Source: Salvia splendens
Taxonomy: Eukaryota; Streptophyta; Magnoliopsida; Lamiales; Lamiaceae
Reading direction: 5' to 3'
Assembly (NCBI RefSeq): GCF_004379255.2
Contig: NC_056051.1
Location: 22,841,038-22,905,037 of the forward strand
Length of the DNA: 64,000 nucleotides
Below the pieces are notes generated by a model that ran no database searches, was not told the origin of the DNA, and saw only the letters and a list, made by a program, of their open reading frames with translations. This document shows positions 22,576 to 35,537 of this stretch, in pieces. Position 1 is the first letter of the stretch. Each line of letters begins with the position of its first letter. The position numbers and the translations under genes are program-made.

Positions 22576-25500
22576 TCACCTCGATGGAGTTTCCGACGGT
22601 TGACTGCTCGACGGGATCCCGTTCTCTTGAGACGCCGTCGTCGTCTTTCCACCGCCCCATTTTGTGTCCACATCACAGGGCTCCATCACATGAACTGCCC
22701 CGTCGCTCATGCCAAGCCCAAATTGACTGCCATCCGACGGATGCGCTGCAATAACCACGGGGAACGTGCTGCACAAGCACAACACATGTTCTAACTCAAT
22801 TTTTCTATATATAGTACTACCTTCGTCCTTTAAAAATAGCAATTATTTTCATTTTCGCTTGTCTCTTTAAATTATGCATTTTCTATTTTAGGAAACTTTT
22901 TTTCTCCCTAATAAGATGAGTCTCCACTAATAATATTTCAATCACTTAATCACTTTTTCTTTCTAGTATTACGTTACCAATTGTGCATTAAAACTTGTGT
23001 CGTTTCTAAACTTTCTATTTTTAAAGAACGGTGGTAGTATAACATCAGCAGCTTCTTCTTCAAGCTGCGTACCTGGAAACTGAGGCCGGTATGTAAGCAG
23101 ATGGCGCTATCCTACAACGAAGGCTTAGGCTCTCGGCATCAAAGATTCCAACAGCACCATCACAAAATCCGGCAAATACCAACAGACCATCACATGAGTA
23201 GATACCACTTGAAACGGGGGCGGACAGTGAATCCCTCGGATACCACTGCAAGAATTAAGATGATCAAAACACATAAATATGTGAAAGCTTTGGATTCAAG
23301 CTTTGGACACTCACTGCGCGTAAACATTCAAGTTGAGCATCGTAAACTGCTATTTGGCTCTCATGAACAACCAGCAGGTGAGTTTGGTTGTTATGGAACT
23401 GGACTTTGGTTTCTCCGACCAGGGGAGTTTGGTGGCCCGGAGGTGCCTGGATAGGCCGTGACATCTTCTTCTCCCATCCGTCAATAATCCACACACACAG
23501 CTGCATTCACCATAGAAAGGCGTATAGTCGTCATTTCTCAGATAATATAACCAAAATCAAGGAAGGCTTTTATCTCGAAACACATGCTCAAATAGGGAAA
23601 AGATATCTTTATCCAGCGAAAACGTGCCTGTGCATCAGCTCCTGATGACACCAATACGTTCAAACTTTGTGAAAATGCAAGCCCCGAGATCCGTTTTTGG
23701 TGACCCTTGAGCTTGGTTTTAACCTATTGCGAATCCGTCAAAGAAAGGATTAAACCAACAACACTATCCAAACGAATCAGAAAGAGCACATTCAAAAGGA
23801 GCTCTTCATCAAAGGTAGAAGAGTTTACCTCATCAACCCTAACATTGTAAATTTGAACTGTCGAGTCTTCCATCCCAATAGCAATTATATTGTTGTCCTG
23901 AGGATGAAAAGCCAAATAAGTTGCTGCAGGAGGCGGTGGCATGAACGTTGTCATGACCTGAAAAACGAAACTGAACGATATTAGTAAATCAAATACTGAA
24001 ACGATCGAACTTTCTAAAACCATGGTATAGTTTCAGTCGATCAATGAAAACAGTTCACTGATTTTCTTATAAGATGTTAACGAACCTTGAAAGTCATCAT
24101 GTTGAACAATGAGACCCTTCCCCCTGAAGCAGACATCACATAGGAATCATTTTTGGATAAGGCAATGCATGCAACGGAGTCGTCAGCTGGTTTGGCATCA
24201 TTTACGTCGTTAGACATGAGAGCCCCGTTAGTAGGCTGCCACAGCTGTGGCACAATGGTGGCAGAAGACTGAAAATACACATCAAAGAATTCAGATCAAG
24301 ACGAACATGATTGGCATCGTCTCACAATGAAATTGGAAACTAAAGTTAGACCTTGCCAGTGCGATTCCGGTCATTGCGCTGCCACTTCCACAGCTTATGG
24401 ACAGCGTTTGAAGCCAACGCAAGTACAGCTAAACCAGAATTTGTATATAGCAGGCGTACAATCTACGATATTACACTGGTTATTGGAAACATGCATAAAG
24501 GAGGATGTGAAAAGAAAGAAACACGGGCAGATAAGGTATGCGGTATCATGGTATCATAGATCATACTTTGCTAGCTGTGAGAGAATCGGGCAACTTCAGA
24601 GTCTTGAGTTGAGATGAATCAGTGATATCTGCGAATTTCCAGCTTTTAATTTTTTCAGCAGTACCAATCCTCGGTTTCACGTCTGCAGTTCTGCTGCCGT
24701 CCAAAGTGGCCTGTCTCATGCGAATAAGTCCATGATCAAAATTGTAAAACCGCCTACTTGACAATTTTTAAAAAGTGAATAAATTTTGAACAGAACATTA
24801 CTAGATTGCCAAGCGACACTGACTGTGGGATCCGGTCAGTTCTTTCAACGACATGGGATGCAGAGGCAGAAACATTAGCAATGGGACCTAATGGACCAGC
24901 AATTGCAGGCTGTGGATATAAAGTAGCATAAGATTGGAACCACATATATGAAGAAAGATAGATAGAAAACTAGATAATAAAAGAAAATAAATTTTACTTT
25001 GGCATTAACTGCTTCAGAATAACCACGAGCACCATCGAGTGCTCTGGTCTCCAGCATTCTCAACATGCGCTGTCCATCAATATTGGCCAATATCTTAATT
25101 CCATTGTCACTCGTTGTAACAGCAAGCAACGAGCCTTCCTTGTTAAATCGTAATCTAGGGCTGGCCTAAAGAAAGCATTGCAAAAGGAAAACTTTCTGAT
25201 CACTTAATGTACGGATGTACCACACAATAACAACACAAAGCCATGCAGGATTCGTATCATAAATACTAACAGGAAGTCCGCCATCACCGTCTGTATAAGT
25301 AAGCATGTTGGTATTATCCATATCCCAGAACTTTATCTGAAACTCATCACCAGCGGCTAAGAAATGGTTCCTTGTAGTGTCAAACTGCACAACTCCTAAA
25401 GAGCGTTTCCGAAAACCAGAGTATGTTCTCTTGATCGCACCTTCACTTTCATTCCACTCAACTAGGTGAGATTCACCTTCTTTGCTAGTTCCACAAGAGA

Positions 25501-28500
25501 AGAGTCTGGAAGGGATGTCCCAATAAACAAATAAATAAATAGCAATAATATCATTTTTCAACCTGAAGCGAATTATTTTCAGGAAAATTATACTTACAGG
25601 ATATGTTACAATTGCCCAAAAAAGTGTCAAACCAAAGGGAAAAAACGAGTATTTCCTCAGGAAAATGTAAGTGCTGAAATTGAACATAAATCTCAACCAA
25701 AAAAGAGGTTTTGCTTTTAATTGGGTGTTATGTGTTAACATTTCTACATTCAGTCTCTTAGCAAAAAGACCACCAAACTCTTCTTTAACACAAAAAACGT
25801 GAAAACCTAATCAATCTTGCTTCCAAAATCACACAAAACTAAGTTTGAAATACGTCCTTCATATACTCTTGATAGCTTGTGTAGTTGCAATTCTAAGTCC
25901 ACTAAGATAGCTCTTGTTATCTTATATGATCTCATCTTCGGCTAATTCCAACAATGAGATATTATTATATTCTCATTCTCAGTATCTGAACATTGAAACC
26001 ATTATATTTCTACTTTTTCAGAACAAAGAAAAGTGTAGTGCAACTATATGCTAAATTTATCGATCACAATCACATTTTTGGGGCAAAGACAATAAGGGAA
26101 TAAACACCTTGTTCCATCGGCACTATATGCCATCATTGTGCACCAAAGTCCAGGGGCATCATAATCTACTCTTGATCCCAAGGAATCATATAGCCATGCC
26201 TTTATTTTTCCATCAATCGCTGTAGAGAATATAAACTGCAGAAAAATAGGATTAGTTTTTTTTGTTGTATTATACGTATATCAACAGACACCAATAGAGA
26301 TTTTTGAGGACTCGGGATTCAGTGAGAGATTTCTCAGGAACATAAAAAATAAGTAAACTGTAATCACCTACCTGAATATTTTCTTTATAATGTGGACAAA
26401 CAGAGTAAACGGGAGCTTCATGACCTTCAAATGTATACTGTGTACGCCCAGAAACAGCATCCCATACCTGTGACACAACTTACCAAGTGAAACCTTCGAG
26501 TCTCATGTTGCAAAGTCAAATTTACATACCTTAATTGTCTTGTCATCTCCACATGTAACAATGCAAAGCTGTTTATTTGGATGAGCAAAGGCAATGTCGT
26601 TAACACCGCCTACATGAGCATCAATCTACAAGATTGAATGAGTCATTAGTACTTGATACTACTACATAAGATAAATCTTAAATAACGAAATGCTTCAAAA
26701 AATGCTCACTTCTAAATGTTGTCCTAATTCTCCGGCAGGATTATATGTATATATCTGAACAATATGCTTGGAGAAGGCAACACCTTAACCAAAATTTATT
26801 ATGAGAAATATCATCAACTGCAGTACTAGATTTTAACATATTCACAAAAATAATTGTGCTCTGTTAACACGACAATTACTGTACCAAGTATAGATCCATC
26901 CTGGCCCCAAGCACATCTATTGACAGATATGGTGGCATCTTTAACCAAGGTTGTCTGAATAAGTCAAGTGGAATTAATTAGTTACTCTTTAAGTAACAAG
27001 GAAAACTTGAGCTCAGAAAATAAAGGTCAACTTTCAATCATGAAACCTAAGCACATTATACAGGTAACAGCACTCACTTGAAATGGCATTGAACAAGCTG
27101 ATATGTCCCAAACCTTAAATGTTTTAAGAGCTAACCGTTCACGAGAACCAACTTCCCATATGCTAATATCACCAACATTTGTTCCAACTACAATGAAGAT
27201 TGCAGTCAGTTACATACTCGAGCAATTGCAAATCAATATTCTACTAATATATAGTAATAGGTAAATATTATAATGAGAAAATTAAGGATTGAGGAGCGCA
27301 ACAAAAGAGCGCAATAAACAATGGCTAACCTAAAAGAACTGTCTGTTGTAGTGGATGGAAGTCCATGCTCATCACATTTGACTCTTGACTGAGACTTCGC
27401 ACAACTGTTTTGGGAAGGTCATCTGGTGAATAGATATTAGGCAGATGAGTAGAACCAGAAAATGAAACCTAGAAAAATCAACAGTGTGTCACAACATGGA
27501 GATAGGTCAACCAAGCATTTTAGTATGTATAAAGGGGGAAGTCAAAATAATTGAACGACAGTTATATTTTTCTAGCACCTCATCAGGATGTCCAGCTCGA
27601 AGACGTTTCAACAAATGCTCTGAGTCAGCAGTCTGGTATTCCATACCAGGACCACCAGGAGTTCTTGGATGTTTCAGAAATGCTGCTGAGAATAAGGGGA
27701 AACCTTATCTGATTATGACATCATTTTTAACAAATTTTCATCTCTAACCTTGTTACATAGAAATTTTAAACTACTGACCAGAACTAGATGCCTGAATGAG
27801 ACCAGGTGAAGCTGCAGCAACAACTGCATGAGGTATAGATGGGTTAGGACTTGACATCCAACCTGCAATAGCACTTGGAGGAGGAGAGACAACTGGCTGG
27901 AAAAGCTTCAAAATAAATTTTTAAAAAAGTTAGAATGCCAGGGATGTGCATTAATTCTTAATATAACATCAATGGCAATCATTCTACTCACACCATGACC
28001 CCCAAGAGGATGAAAGAGACCAGGCTTGGGGACCGATCCAGCAAGAGGAACATTATTAGTAGGTGGCCCTCGTGTGCCATTACTCGAAGCACAAGAATGA
28101 TCAGTAAACAGTGTTTTGATATCTGGATTCGGGCGTGGATTCTTACAAAGCTGATGCTGCCAGTTAAGACTGAAAATGGCAGATAGATTTGGCATGATCA
28201 GTACCAATAATTTTAAAGAGTCTAATATAATAAAACCTAACAGTGCAAGAAGCAAAAGCAACACAACATAGTCTATCAAGATGTATTGCAGATGAATATT
28301 CTACATGTCAAAGCTAGTCCATACCTTTGATTAATTAGAGTTCTTAATCTTGAAGCCTTGAATGTAGGCAATGTGAGCTTGTCGCGGAACAACGGATTTG
28401 CCTCTATAAGCTTTTTAAGTTCAACTAGCATAATGTTCCGCGCAGACCTTGTGTCCCCATACTTGGAGAGCTGCTCATTCTGCCTAGAAAGATGTAAACA

Positions 28501-29520
28501 TTTATCAAACCAACAGGTTGAAAACTTGAAATTCAAAAAAAATAATAAATAAATAAATAAATAAATAAATTTGTGCAATGAGGTTGAGAACTACATATGG
28601 ATGAAACTCAACTTACCTAAAATTGTCAAGAGTCAAAAGCTGAGTTATCTCTTTGAAAAGATCTTCGTTAAAAGAGGCAAACACCTTGAGATCCTTCACG
28701 AGGATCTCAACTGCTTTTGGCCGGTCGTCTCTGAATGTTTTGGGGACAATTGGCAGAAAAGGATCATTAATTAAATGCACAAAATAATAAAGCAATGCAT
28801 CATAATTCTGAAGAAGTTGTACCTATCAAGAGCTTCAAGATATTTTTGCTTTCTAATCTCAAAGAAAATTTTCATTGAATATCGGTTATCCTCAACCTTC
28901 GTAAATCCACTTAAGTAGCGTTCAACCTCATCCCATTCACCTGCTTGGACACTATCCTCAAAGTACTTCATATTGAAGAAGAAGCCAGATTCTTGTTCCA
29001 ACCTAAAACAATAGTCCCAAGACTTATTATAAATTATCACACCATAAAACTCAACTGACTTTTCACAGAAATGATGCAACAAGCTTCTGGGAAGCAGCCT
29101 GCTCCCGATGAAGCTGCTGTGTGCCATATATGCTAAAATGAGAAAAAACTTTTCTCATCATATAAATTGTTAGCTTTTCGAAATAATTCCAAACGAACAA
29201 TTTCAATGAAAATTTTCAATTTCTTACTTTACTACGTTCAACTCTATGTATTTCTCTATCCGTAGAGCACACTGAATGTACAGAAATGGCTATTACAGAG
29301 TTTACTCTGAAGCTTCTCCGTATAGATGCTTTTTTCCCCTAAGTGAATAGTTTTACGAAATGCGTTTAATCAACCATGAGCCAGATAAAACGAACACTGC
29401 CTCTAACAATGGCTTTAACACCCCCAAGAAATGAACTTACTTATGTACAGTCTCCTTGAACTTCTCTTCGTCCAAGAACTGCAGTATCAAGAACACCAGT
29501 TCTCGACTCAAGGAGGACAT
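22576..29520 (-). CDS. TPL: TOPLESS-family transcriptional co-repressor
   Basis: Twenty-five coding exons from 29520-29441 to 22768-22576; summed lengths give exactly 1128 codons and every join keeps frame. The N-terminus reads [20 protein letters not shown] (LisH), then CTLH and CRA helices ([56 protein letters not shown]), then a Pro/Gly-rich linker and two WD40 propellers (e.g. [53 protein letters not shown]). It ends QPSETPSR. Known family role: the N-terminal domain binds EAR motifs (LxLxL) of repressors such as Aux/IAA proteins and recruits histone deacetylases. The residues resemble the TPL/TPR1-type branch more than TPR2 or TPR4; I cannot separate TPL from its close paralogs. The last intron holds a Stowaway-like MITE and intron 22 starts with GC. 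Apparently intact. Confidence 0.96.
22817..23037. mobile_element. Stowaway-like MITE in the last TOPLESS intron, 221 bp
   Basis: Flanked by TA. Ends CTACCTTCGTCCTTTAAAAA and inverse CTACCACCGTTCTTTAAAAA. It lies in the intron between exons 24 (23245-23073) and 25 (22768-22576) and leaves both splice sites intact. Confidence 0.85.
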
Positions 29521-30245
29521 CGTGACAGTCCCGGGCACGCCCAACCACTCCAGCGCAAATCTCCAATGGTGGTTAGATCACATATATTGTCAGAAAACAA
29601 GCACCTCGACTACGTTACCAACTTCCCGATAAACTATGCACCCCTTTCTTCTCAGAGACACACAACATTCCCTTCAGAAACGTGATTCACCAAATCCCGA
29701 ATCATTCATTTCTAGAACACCTAAGCCACTTCAATCATAAAAAGAATAACACAACTCAAATCACATTGTGTGCCTAAACATTCTTTCAACATTCACTTCA
29801 GCATATACCACTAGCACATTTGAAGCAAGAATATCACTTTCTACATACCAACAAAACTGAAAAAGGGAAACTTGGAAACACCCCAGAATTAAAAATTCAA
29901 ACTTGCTTGCAAAATAACCTTCCCCTATCCAAAAATCATCATTTATCGGAAAATAAGTCACAACCCACAAAAAACTATGGAAAATATAACTGCTAATAGA
30001 TCTAAAGCACAATTCTAATCAGAAAAAGGAAAAGTAAAAGGAAAGAAATTAGATTCAATCCCAGTGGCTCCACAAGGTAGGGTTTGGTTTCTCAGCGAGG
30101 TAAAGAAGCCTCCTTTTCTTTTCTTTCTACTGTCTTTTCTCTTTGTCGTAGATACACTACCACAGCTTCCACATTCCTCCTTTGGACTACTACGTCTACG
30201 TCTATATATGTGTACGGATAATTCTTGTTCACGTTTCTCTCTCTA
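29521..30245 (-). promoter_or_regulatory. 5' leader region of the TOPLESS gene, probably with a 5' UTR intron
   Basis: On the minus strand 30245-30080 is GA-rich (GAGAGAGAAACG, AAGAAAAGAAAAGGAGG) and reads like a plant 5' UTR, ending near CGCTGAGAAACC. The following AT-rich stretch to 29521 looks intronic and ends just before the ATG context. A TATATATA run near 30203-30210 could belong to the promoter. Exact limits are not determinable here. Confidence 0.45.
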
Positions 30246-30738
30246 AAACAGCAACCGCTTGTTATGTATGACGCTGAATTAAGGGCATGCGACCACTAAA
30301 TTTATGCCTTCCAAGATTACGACAGTCCCACAGCATATTATTAGTACTGATTAGAGTTTTTTTTAACCTTAAATTCTGCTAATTACAATAAATGAGATTT
30401 TGAAGTATCAGAGATTTGTCTGGTTGTGGATAGATTTTGTCGTCTTGTTAATTTTCATGGTACTTTTGTTAGGGGAAAATGGCTCATTTCAAAAAAAAAA
30501 AATCTTCTTCAATTTCCTTTTCTTTTTTATTTTATTGGGATAAAAAAAAGCTTTGTCGATTGGTCATGGGATAAAATTAAATTTATATTCCGTAGTTGAT
30601 ATTTTGTTTGAAAATGGCAAATGAATTACATACATGAATAATCAAAACTCAAAAGAGGCTCTACAATTTTTTTACAACTTTTAATTTTGAAAAGATGTAA
30701 AAAATTTGTTTCGTCCACAAGTGAATACTGCCTATCAG
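30246..30738. other. Intergenic
   Basis: AT-rich upstream DNA between the TOPLESS leader and the tandem array. Nothing else seen. Confidence 0.5.
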
Positions 30739-31747
30739 TTATTTTTAGAATATTCAAAAGCCATAACTTCTTCTTTACTCATTATTTTTAAACACTTGAA
30801 GTGGAATTAGAAATAATATTATATGGGTTACATTAGGATATGATCATAATTGGATTATCTCTCAGTCGAATTTTCTCGAACTGGCCCTAGGGTACTTACT
30901 GCCTACCGTTATTTTTAGAATATTCGAAAGCCCATAACTTTTTATTTACTCGTCCTTGTTAAACACTTGAAGTGGAATTAGAAATCATATTATACGGGTA
31001 ACATTAGGATATGAGCATAATTGGATTATATCTCAGCCGAATTTTCTCGAACTGGCCCTAGGGTACTGCCTAACGTTATTTTTAGAATATTCGGAAGCCC
31101 ATAACTTCTTCTTTACTCGTCCTTGTTAAACACTTGAATTGGAATTAGAAATCATATTATATGGGTAACATTAGGATATGATCGTAATTGGATTATCTCT
31201 CAGTCAAATTTCCTCGAACAGGCCATAGGGAGCCTACCGTTATTTTTAGAATATTCGGAAGCCCATAACTTCTTATTTACTCGTCCTTGTTAAACACTTG
31301 AAGTGGAATTAGAAATCATATTATATGGTTAACATTAGGATATGATCATAATAGGATTATCTCTCAGTCGAATTTTCTCTAACTGGCATTAGGGTACTAC
31401 TGCCTACCGTTATTTTTAGAATATTCGGAAGCCCATAACTTCTTCTTTACCCGTCCTTGTTAAACACTTGAAGTGGAATTAGAAATCATATTATATGGGT
31501 AACATTAGGATATGATCATAATTGGATTATCTCTCAGTCGAATTTTCTTGAACTGGCCATAGGGTTCTTACTGCCTACCGTTATTTTTAGAATATTCGGA
31601 AGCTCATAACTTCTTCTTTACTCGTCCTTGTTAAACACTTGAAGTGGAATTAGAAATCATAATATATGGGTAACACTAGGATATGATCATAATTGGATTA
31701 TCTCTCAGTCGAATTTTCTCGAACTGGCCCTAGAGTACTGCCTACCG
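30739..31747. repeat. Tandem repeat array, about six units of ~168 bp
   Basis: TTATTTTTAGAATATTC recurs at 30739, 30909, 31076, 31240, 31410 and 31581, with a broken seventh start at 31748. Spacing is 164-171 bp. Each unit contains AAACACTTGAAGTGGAATTA, GGTAACATTAGGATATGA, TTGGATTATCTCTCAGTCG and CGAACTGGCCCTAGGG. Units differ by scattered substitutions and small indels, with the first unit most diverged. The unit length is close to nucleosomal, as in many plant satellites. No coding frame. Confidence 0.93.
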
Positions 31748-32091
31748 TTATTTTTAAGAAATAATCGTGGACATGGATTTTAAGAAATATAGTATATTGT
31801 TTCTGAAAAAAGTTAGTGAAATGTGGATACATTTATATATTAGTTTTATAATAAAATATGAATGAGAATGAGCTAGGGAAATGTGAGGTCCATTACAAAA
31901 AATAGTAATAGTAACTCATTGTGGGACGAATAGAAATAGTAAAAAGTGACTCTTATTGTGGAATGAAGGGAGTAATAACGAATAAAATTTTAAATTTAAC
32001 CTACATAAAACATAATTTAAACTCTCTATTACAATCTCAATTGGTAAACTAAAGTCTTGAGCACAAAGTCTATTCAATATATATACACTAA
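31748..32091. other. Degenerate MITE remnant and spacer
   Basis: 31770-31975 resembles a worn Stowaway element (TGGGACGAATAGAAATAGT, GTGGAATGAAGGGAGTA) with no readable partner end. No gene. Confidence 0.4.
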
Positions 32092-33006
32092 GGGTGTGTA
32101 TTCGGTCGGTTAACCGATAAAAAACTGGGAAAAAAAATCGGAACCGGTATCGATGGGAATTCGGTTAGTTGAATTAACCAAAAAAAAATTATAATTTATA
32201 ACGTGGAGTTAAAAAAAGAAAAAAATAATCAACTATAACTAATACTCCTAATAGAAATACTAGATATCATTAAGTTATGCGCATATATAAAAAAAATCTT
32301 ACCAAAACTATAACGGTTAGAGTACAAGACAAGAGGAATAAGATTAAAAGTAAATGACTTTTAAATAATTCGTACAGAATAAAATGTATACCAAAACTAT
32401 AACTGTTAGATAAATAAGGATTAATGAGTATATGAAAATCAAAGATATACATAAACAAATTTTTTTATTTCAAATGTTTGACATTTAACGATTATTCATC
32501 AATTTGAAAGGAATCCAAAATTAGGAGTTTCAATTATTACGAGAAAATGATTAATTGCTTATTAAATTTTATTTCAAATTTGTTTAATTTTAACTTCAAC
32601 ATAATTCAATGGGTCGTGCAACGCATGTGATTGATACTAAGTTTTCTAGTTATACATAAATTTGTTCAGGTTATGATAATAAAAAGTGAAGAGATATCCT
32701 ATTTTAAAAATAATTTTTAGATATTTTGACTTTGATAGAACAATATGAAATTCTGACAAAATTTAGAAGATAATTACACATATAAAAATATTATAAATGT
32801 TTATTAATTAAAAATATAATGAAATTAAAATGAATTGAATATTGGTTAATTGATAATCTATCGGTTATAATCGATAACCAATGTTGGGAAAATTAAAGAA
32901 TCGGAACCGAACCGATAATCGATAATATCGATTTTTGATTAACCGATAATTGACCAGCTTCGATTCAATTCTCGGTTAACCGAAGAACCGAGTACCCACA
33001 TACCCC
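32092..33006. mobile_element. Non-autonomous TIR element rich in CGGTTAACCG
   Basis: The left end GGGTGTGTATTCGGTCGGTT and the inverse right end GGGGTATGTGGGTACTCGG share an imperfect TIR. Subterminal parts carry repeated CGGTTAACCGA, CGGAACCG and CGATAATCGAT palindromic motifs, with an AT-rich centre. This architecture is known from hAT-like elements. I found no clean 8-bp duplication. Confidence 0.55.
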
Positions 33007-33622
33007 AACACGTACATCATCTAAAATTCCCTTCAAATCGGCGCTCCACTCTCTCTCAATTGGCGGAACTCTCCTTGCCTCGCCGCCACGCCCACCGCCC
33101 TTCCTCACCGGGTTTTCTTTCACCGTCCTCCTGCTTCACCAGCCCCGTCGGATTCCGGTGTGCTCCGGCAGTTTTTTATTAGTTGATTTAATATGATTCT
33201 TTCAGTATTTTAATTTTGTTTCTGAGTTGGTATTTTGCTGAGATTTTGAATATTATTTTGAAAGCCATCATCTTTCTATTGTGGACAGACATCTTCCCCG
33301 TTAATTTCACAAATCTATTTTTGACAGATTTATGAAAAAGATCTATTTTTGACCGATTAGGGCAAACGAATTTTTTATTTTGATTATGAATAGTATTAAA
33401 GATTTCATTTTTTTGATCCAGTGCTTGTTTTGTAATGGCTTACAGTATAAAAGATTTGATTTTTTTGTTGATAGTATGTTATAATTTGTGCTTCTTGCCA
33501 CGCCTGTTCCCTTTTCTTGTGTAGATTTGATTGACTCAATTGCATCCCTTTCAGAATAGGATTAATCCAATAGAGTAGATTTTCTTCATCTGCTAATCTC
33601 ATAGTATTATTTTCAGGTATTA

Positions 33623-34177
33623 ATGAAGATCTCTAACCTTTTGGAAGGGGATTCTGAGTGTGGCATAATGAACAAAAGTGCCAAAAAGGGTTGTTTATCT
33701 GTAAGAAAATACACGAAACTGAGAGATATTTTGTTTGCAAATCTACCGGAAGAGATTACGATAGAGATCTTACAAAGACTCCCCATTAGGAGTGTTATGG
33801 CGTGCAAGTGTGTTCTTAAATCATGGCGCCATCTGATTGAGGGGATGTCGTATACTCCGAAACCATGCCAATTTTTCGTGTATGGAGACTTGGAAATGAG
33901 GTACACTGTCTGCGATGAGGCCATAAAGCCACTTTTCCAATTCAGTTACCTATCTCATGATAAATTTTCTACTGCTCACTATCGTGTTATAGTTGCTTCA
34001 GCTAATGGTTTGCTTTCAGTGTGGGATCAAAGGTATAACATTCTATTTATATGCAATCCAATGACTCGAGAGCATGTCGAGCTCCCTCCTCTATCTAAGT
34101 TCAATGATTGTTCTTTTTATGGATTTGGAGTGAGCAAAACAAGTGGTCAATATAAGATTGTTCCAAGTGAGTTCTAA
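33623..34177 (+). CDS. Truncated F-box protein
   Basis: 184 residues. A typical F-box occupies residues ~38-80 (FANLPEEITIEILQRLPIRS, then CKCVLKSWRHLIE), followed by the start of an F-box-associated region (VASANGLLSVWD, ICNPMTREHVELPP, FYGFGVSKTSGQYKIV). F-box proteins bind SKP1 and select substrates for SCF ubiquitin ligases. Family members with this domain are usually 350-420 residues, so this frame ends about half-way, just where homology to the neighbouring SEC14-like debris begins. An untranslated exon (33040-33180, CG-rich) and an intron ending TTTTCAG at 33617 probably precede the start. Likely a 3'-truncated copy. Confidence 0.8.
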   Translation: MKISNLLEGDSECGIMNKSAKKGCLSVRKYTKLRDILFANLPEEITIEILQRLPIRSVMACKCVLKSWRHLIEGMSYTPKPCQFFVYGDLEMRYTVCDEAIKPLFQFSYLSHDKFSTAHYRVIVASANGLLSVWDQRYNILFICNPMTREHVELPPLSKFNDCSFYGFGVSKTSGQYKIVPSEF

Positions 34178-34324
34178 AACCTGCAATGAAAAACATTTAC
34201 TTCCCAACTTATGATGTAAACTAATAATAGAGTCTATAAATATCCAAAGAACAAAGAATACATACCACCCATAATTTTTGAAATAACGGAATATAGTTAC
34301 ACATAATAGCACCACCTAGTATGT

Positions 34325-35000
34325 AGCACCACCTAGTATGTCAGGGCAACTGTCTTGTAGCACTTTGACAAAATCCTTGAAAGCATCAACACTTGACACT
34401 GGTAATGACCATCCATCAAGGTCAATCACCCATCTCAATGATTCCAATCAGATATGCAAAATGCATATGCAGCGATTCTGTATCCCTGTAATGAAAAAAA
34501 AAGACAATAACATATACCTCCAAGTAACTAAAAAGAAGCTTCAAACATACTTTCAATCCTCCTGCTCTGATTATAAAAACAAGTCTGCCCTTCTCATCGT
34601 AAAAGACTCCTCCAAACATTTTTGCAATCTCGCAATCTATCGCAGCCTACCAATGCATATGATAAAGTCAGAATTATAATGGACAATAATAAAGAAAAAA
34701 AGTGTCAATTTTATGTTACCCAATTAAATTCTGGTAATCCAGGCCTATTTGCTCTCCAATGCACCGACTTTCTGATCATGGCATCCACATCTTCTACATT
34801 CCAATTCCATGCGTCAAGAAATTTACTAAAAGGTAGATTGAGTGCATGAGTGGCTATTAATCCCAAAGAATTCTTTAACTCATGTATCTGCAAATATAAG
34901 AAATATATTTGCTCAATCATGTTGCATTAATAATCATGAACATTACTTGCTCTTACCTTGAGCTTCTGCTCATCATCGCTGAAAGACGTCTTGACTGTCG
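34325..35000 (-). pseudogene. SEC14-like (CRAL-TRIO) pseudogene, copy 3
   Basis: On the minus strand: a short exon with SDDEQKLK (~34990-34960), an intron, an exon with FSKFLDAWNWNVEDVDAMIR (CRAL_TRIO_N), an exon IAKMFGGVFYDEKGRLVFII, then DTESLHMHF. The next homologous block (WVIDLDGWSLPVSSVDAF) is in a different frame, and the sequence ends in TAG soon after. A frameshift and a truncation make it a pseudogene. It keeps the CRAL_TRIO_N exon that the two copies in the inverted duplication lack, so it represents the more ancestral exon order. Confidence 0.8.
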
Positions 35001-35537
35001 AAGCAGCACATAATTTAAAAGAAAATCACTAACCAAATCACTGATCAGAATATATAATTTAAATTTTACTTATAAGTAACACATGATCAAACAACAAAAA
35101 TCATAGACCAAAAACTAATCAAATGATTAGGGTTACGGCCTAAACCTTTTGACACATAAACAAGACTGTTCAAATAAACAGACAGGACCAATAAACATCA
35201 TACATTCTTTTACTTAATATGATTGCTAATTACAAAAAGCTCATACACCATACATGCTCTGCCTCATTTCTGTTATTAATTTACTAGTAAATTATAATAA
35301 CATGTGCTGCATGCAGCAATATTTATTATATAAACAACAATTTGAACAAGAGAACTTGGACCTAGGTTAATTAAACGAACCATCAAACATATTATAAGAC
35401 TTAGCCTCAGCTGCAAGGGGACCAGACTCCAAAGAGTCTGGTTTCGGCTCAGCAGGAAAAATAACCACGGCATGTAATCTAAAAAATGCATGAGATTTAA
35501 GTATAGGAACAGCAGGAGATATATTGGGCAAGTATAG
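35001..35537. other. Spacer between SEC14 copy 3 and the inverted duplication
   Basis: AT-rich. About 35375-35490 on the minus strand has an open stretch (AVVIFPAEPKPDSLESGPL) after a possible acceptor TTTTTTAG. It could be a former last exon of the left SEC14-like gene, but in the phase dictated by the upstream exon it stops after ten codons. Confidence 0.45.

Noticed and set aside
12400..29600. Functional cluster of silencing genes (chromomethylase beside TOPLESS)
   Set aside because: Plant genes are rarely arranged by pathway and the ATP11 gene is equally close. No shared promoter or other link is visible, so adjacency is taken as coincidence.
30739..31747. Regular repeats resembling a CRISPR array
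   Set aside because: Units are contiguous ~168-bp repeats without unique spacers, in a plant genome. It is a tandem (satellite-like) array.
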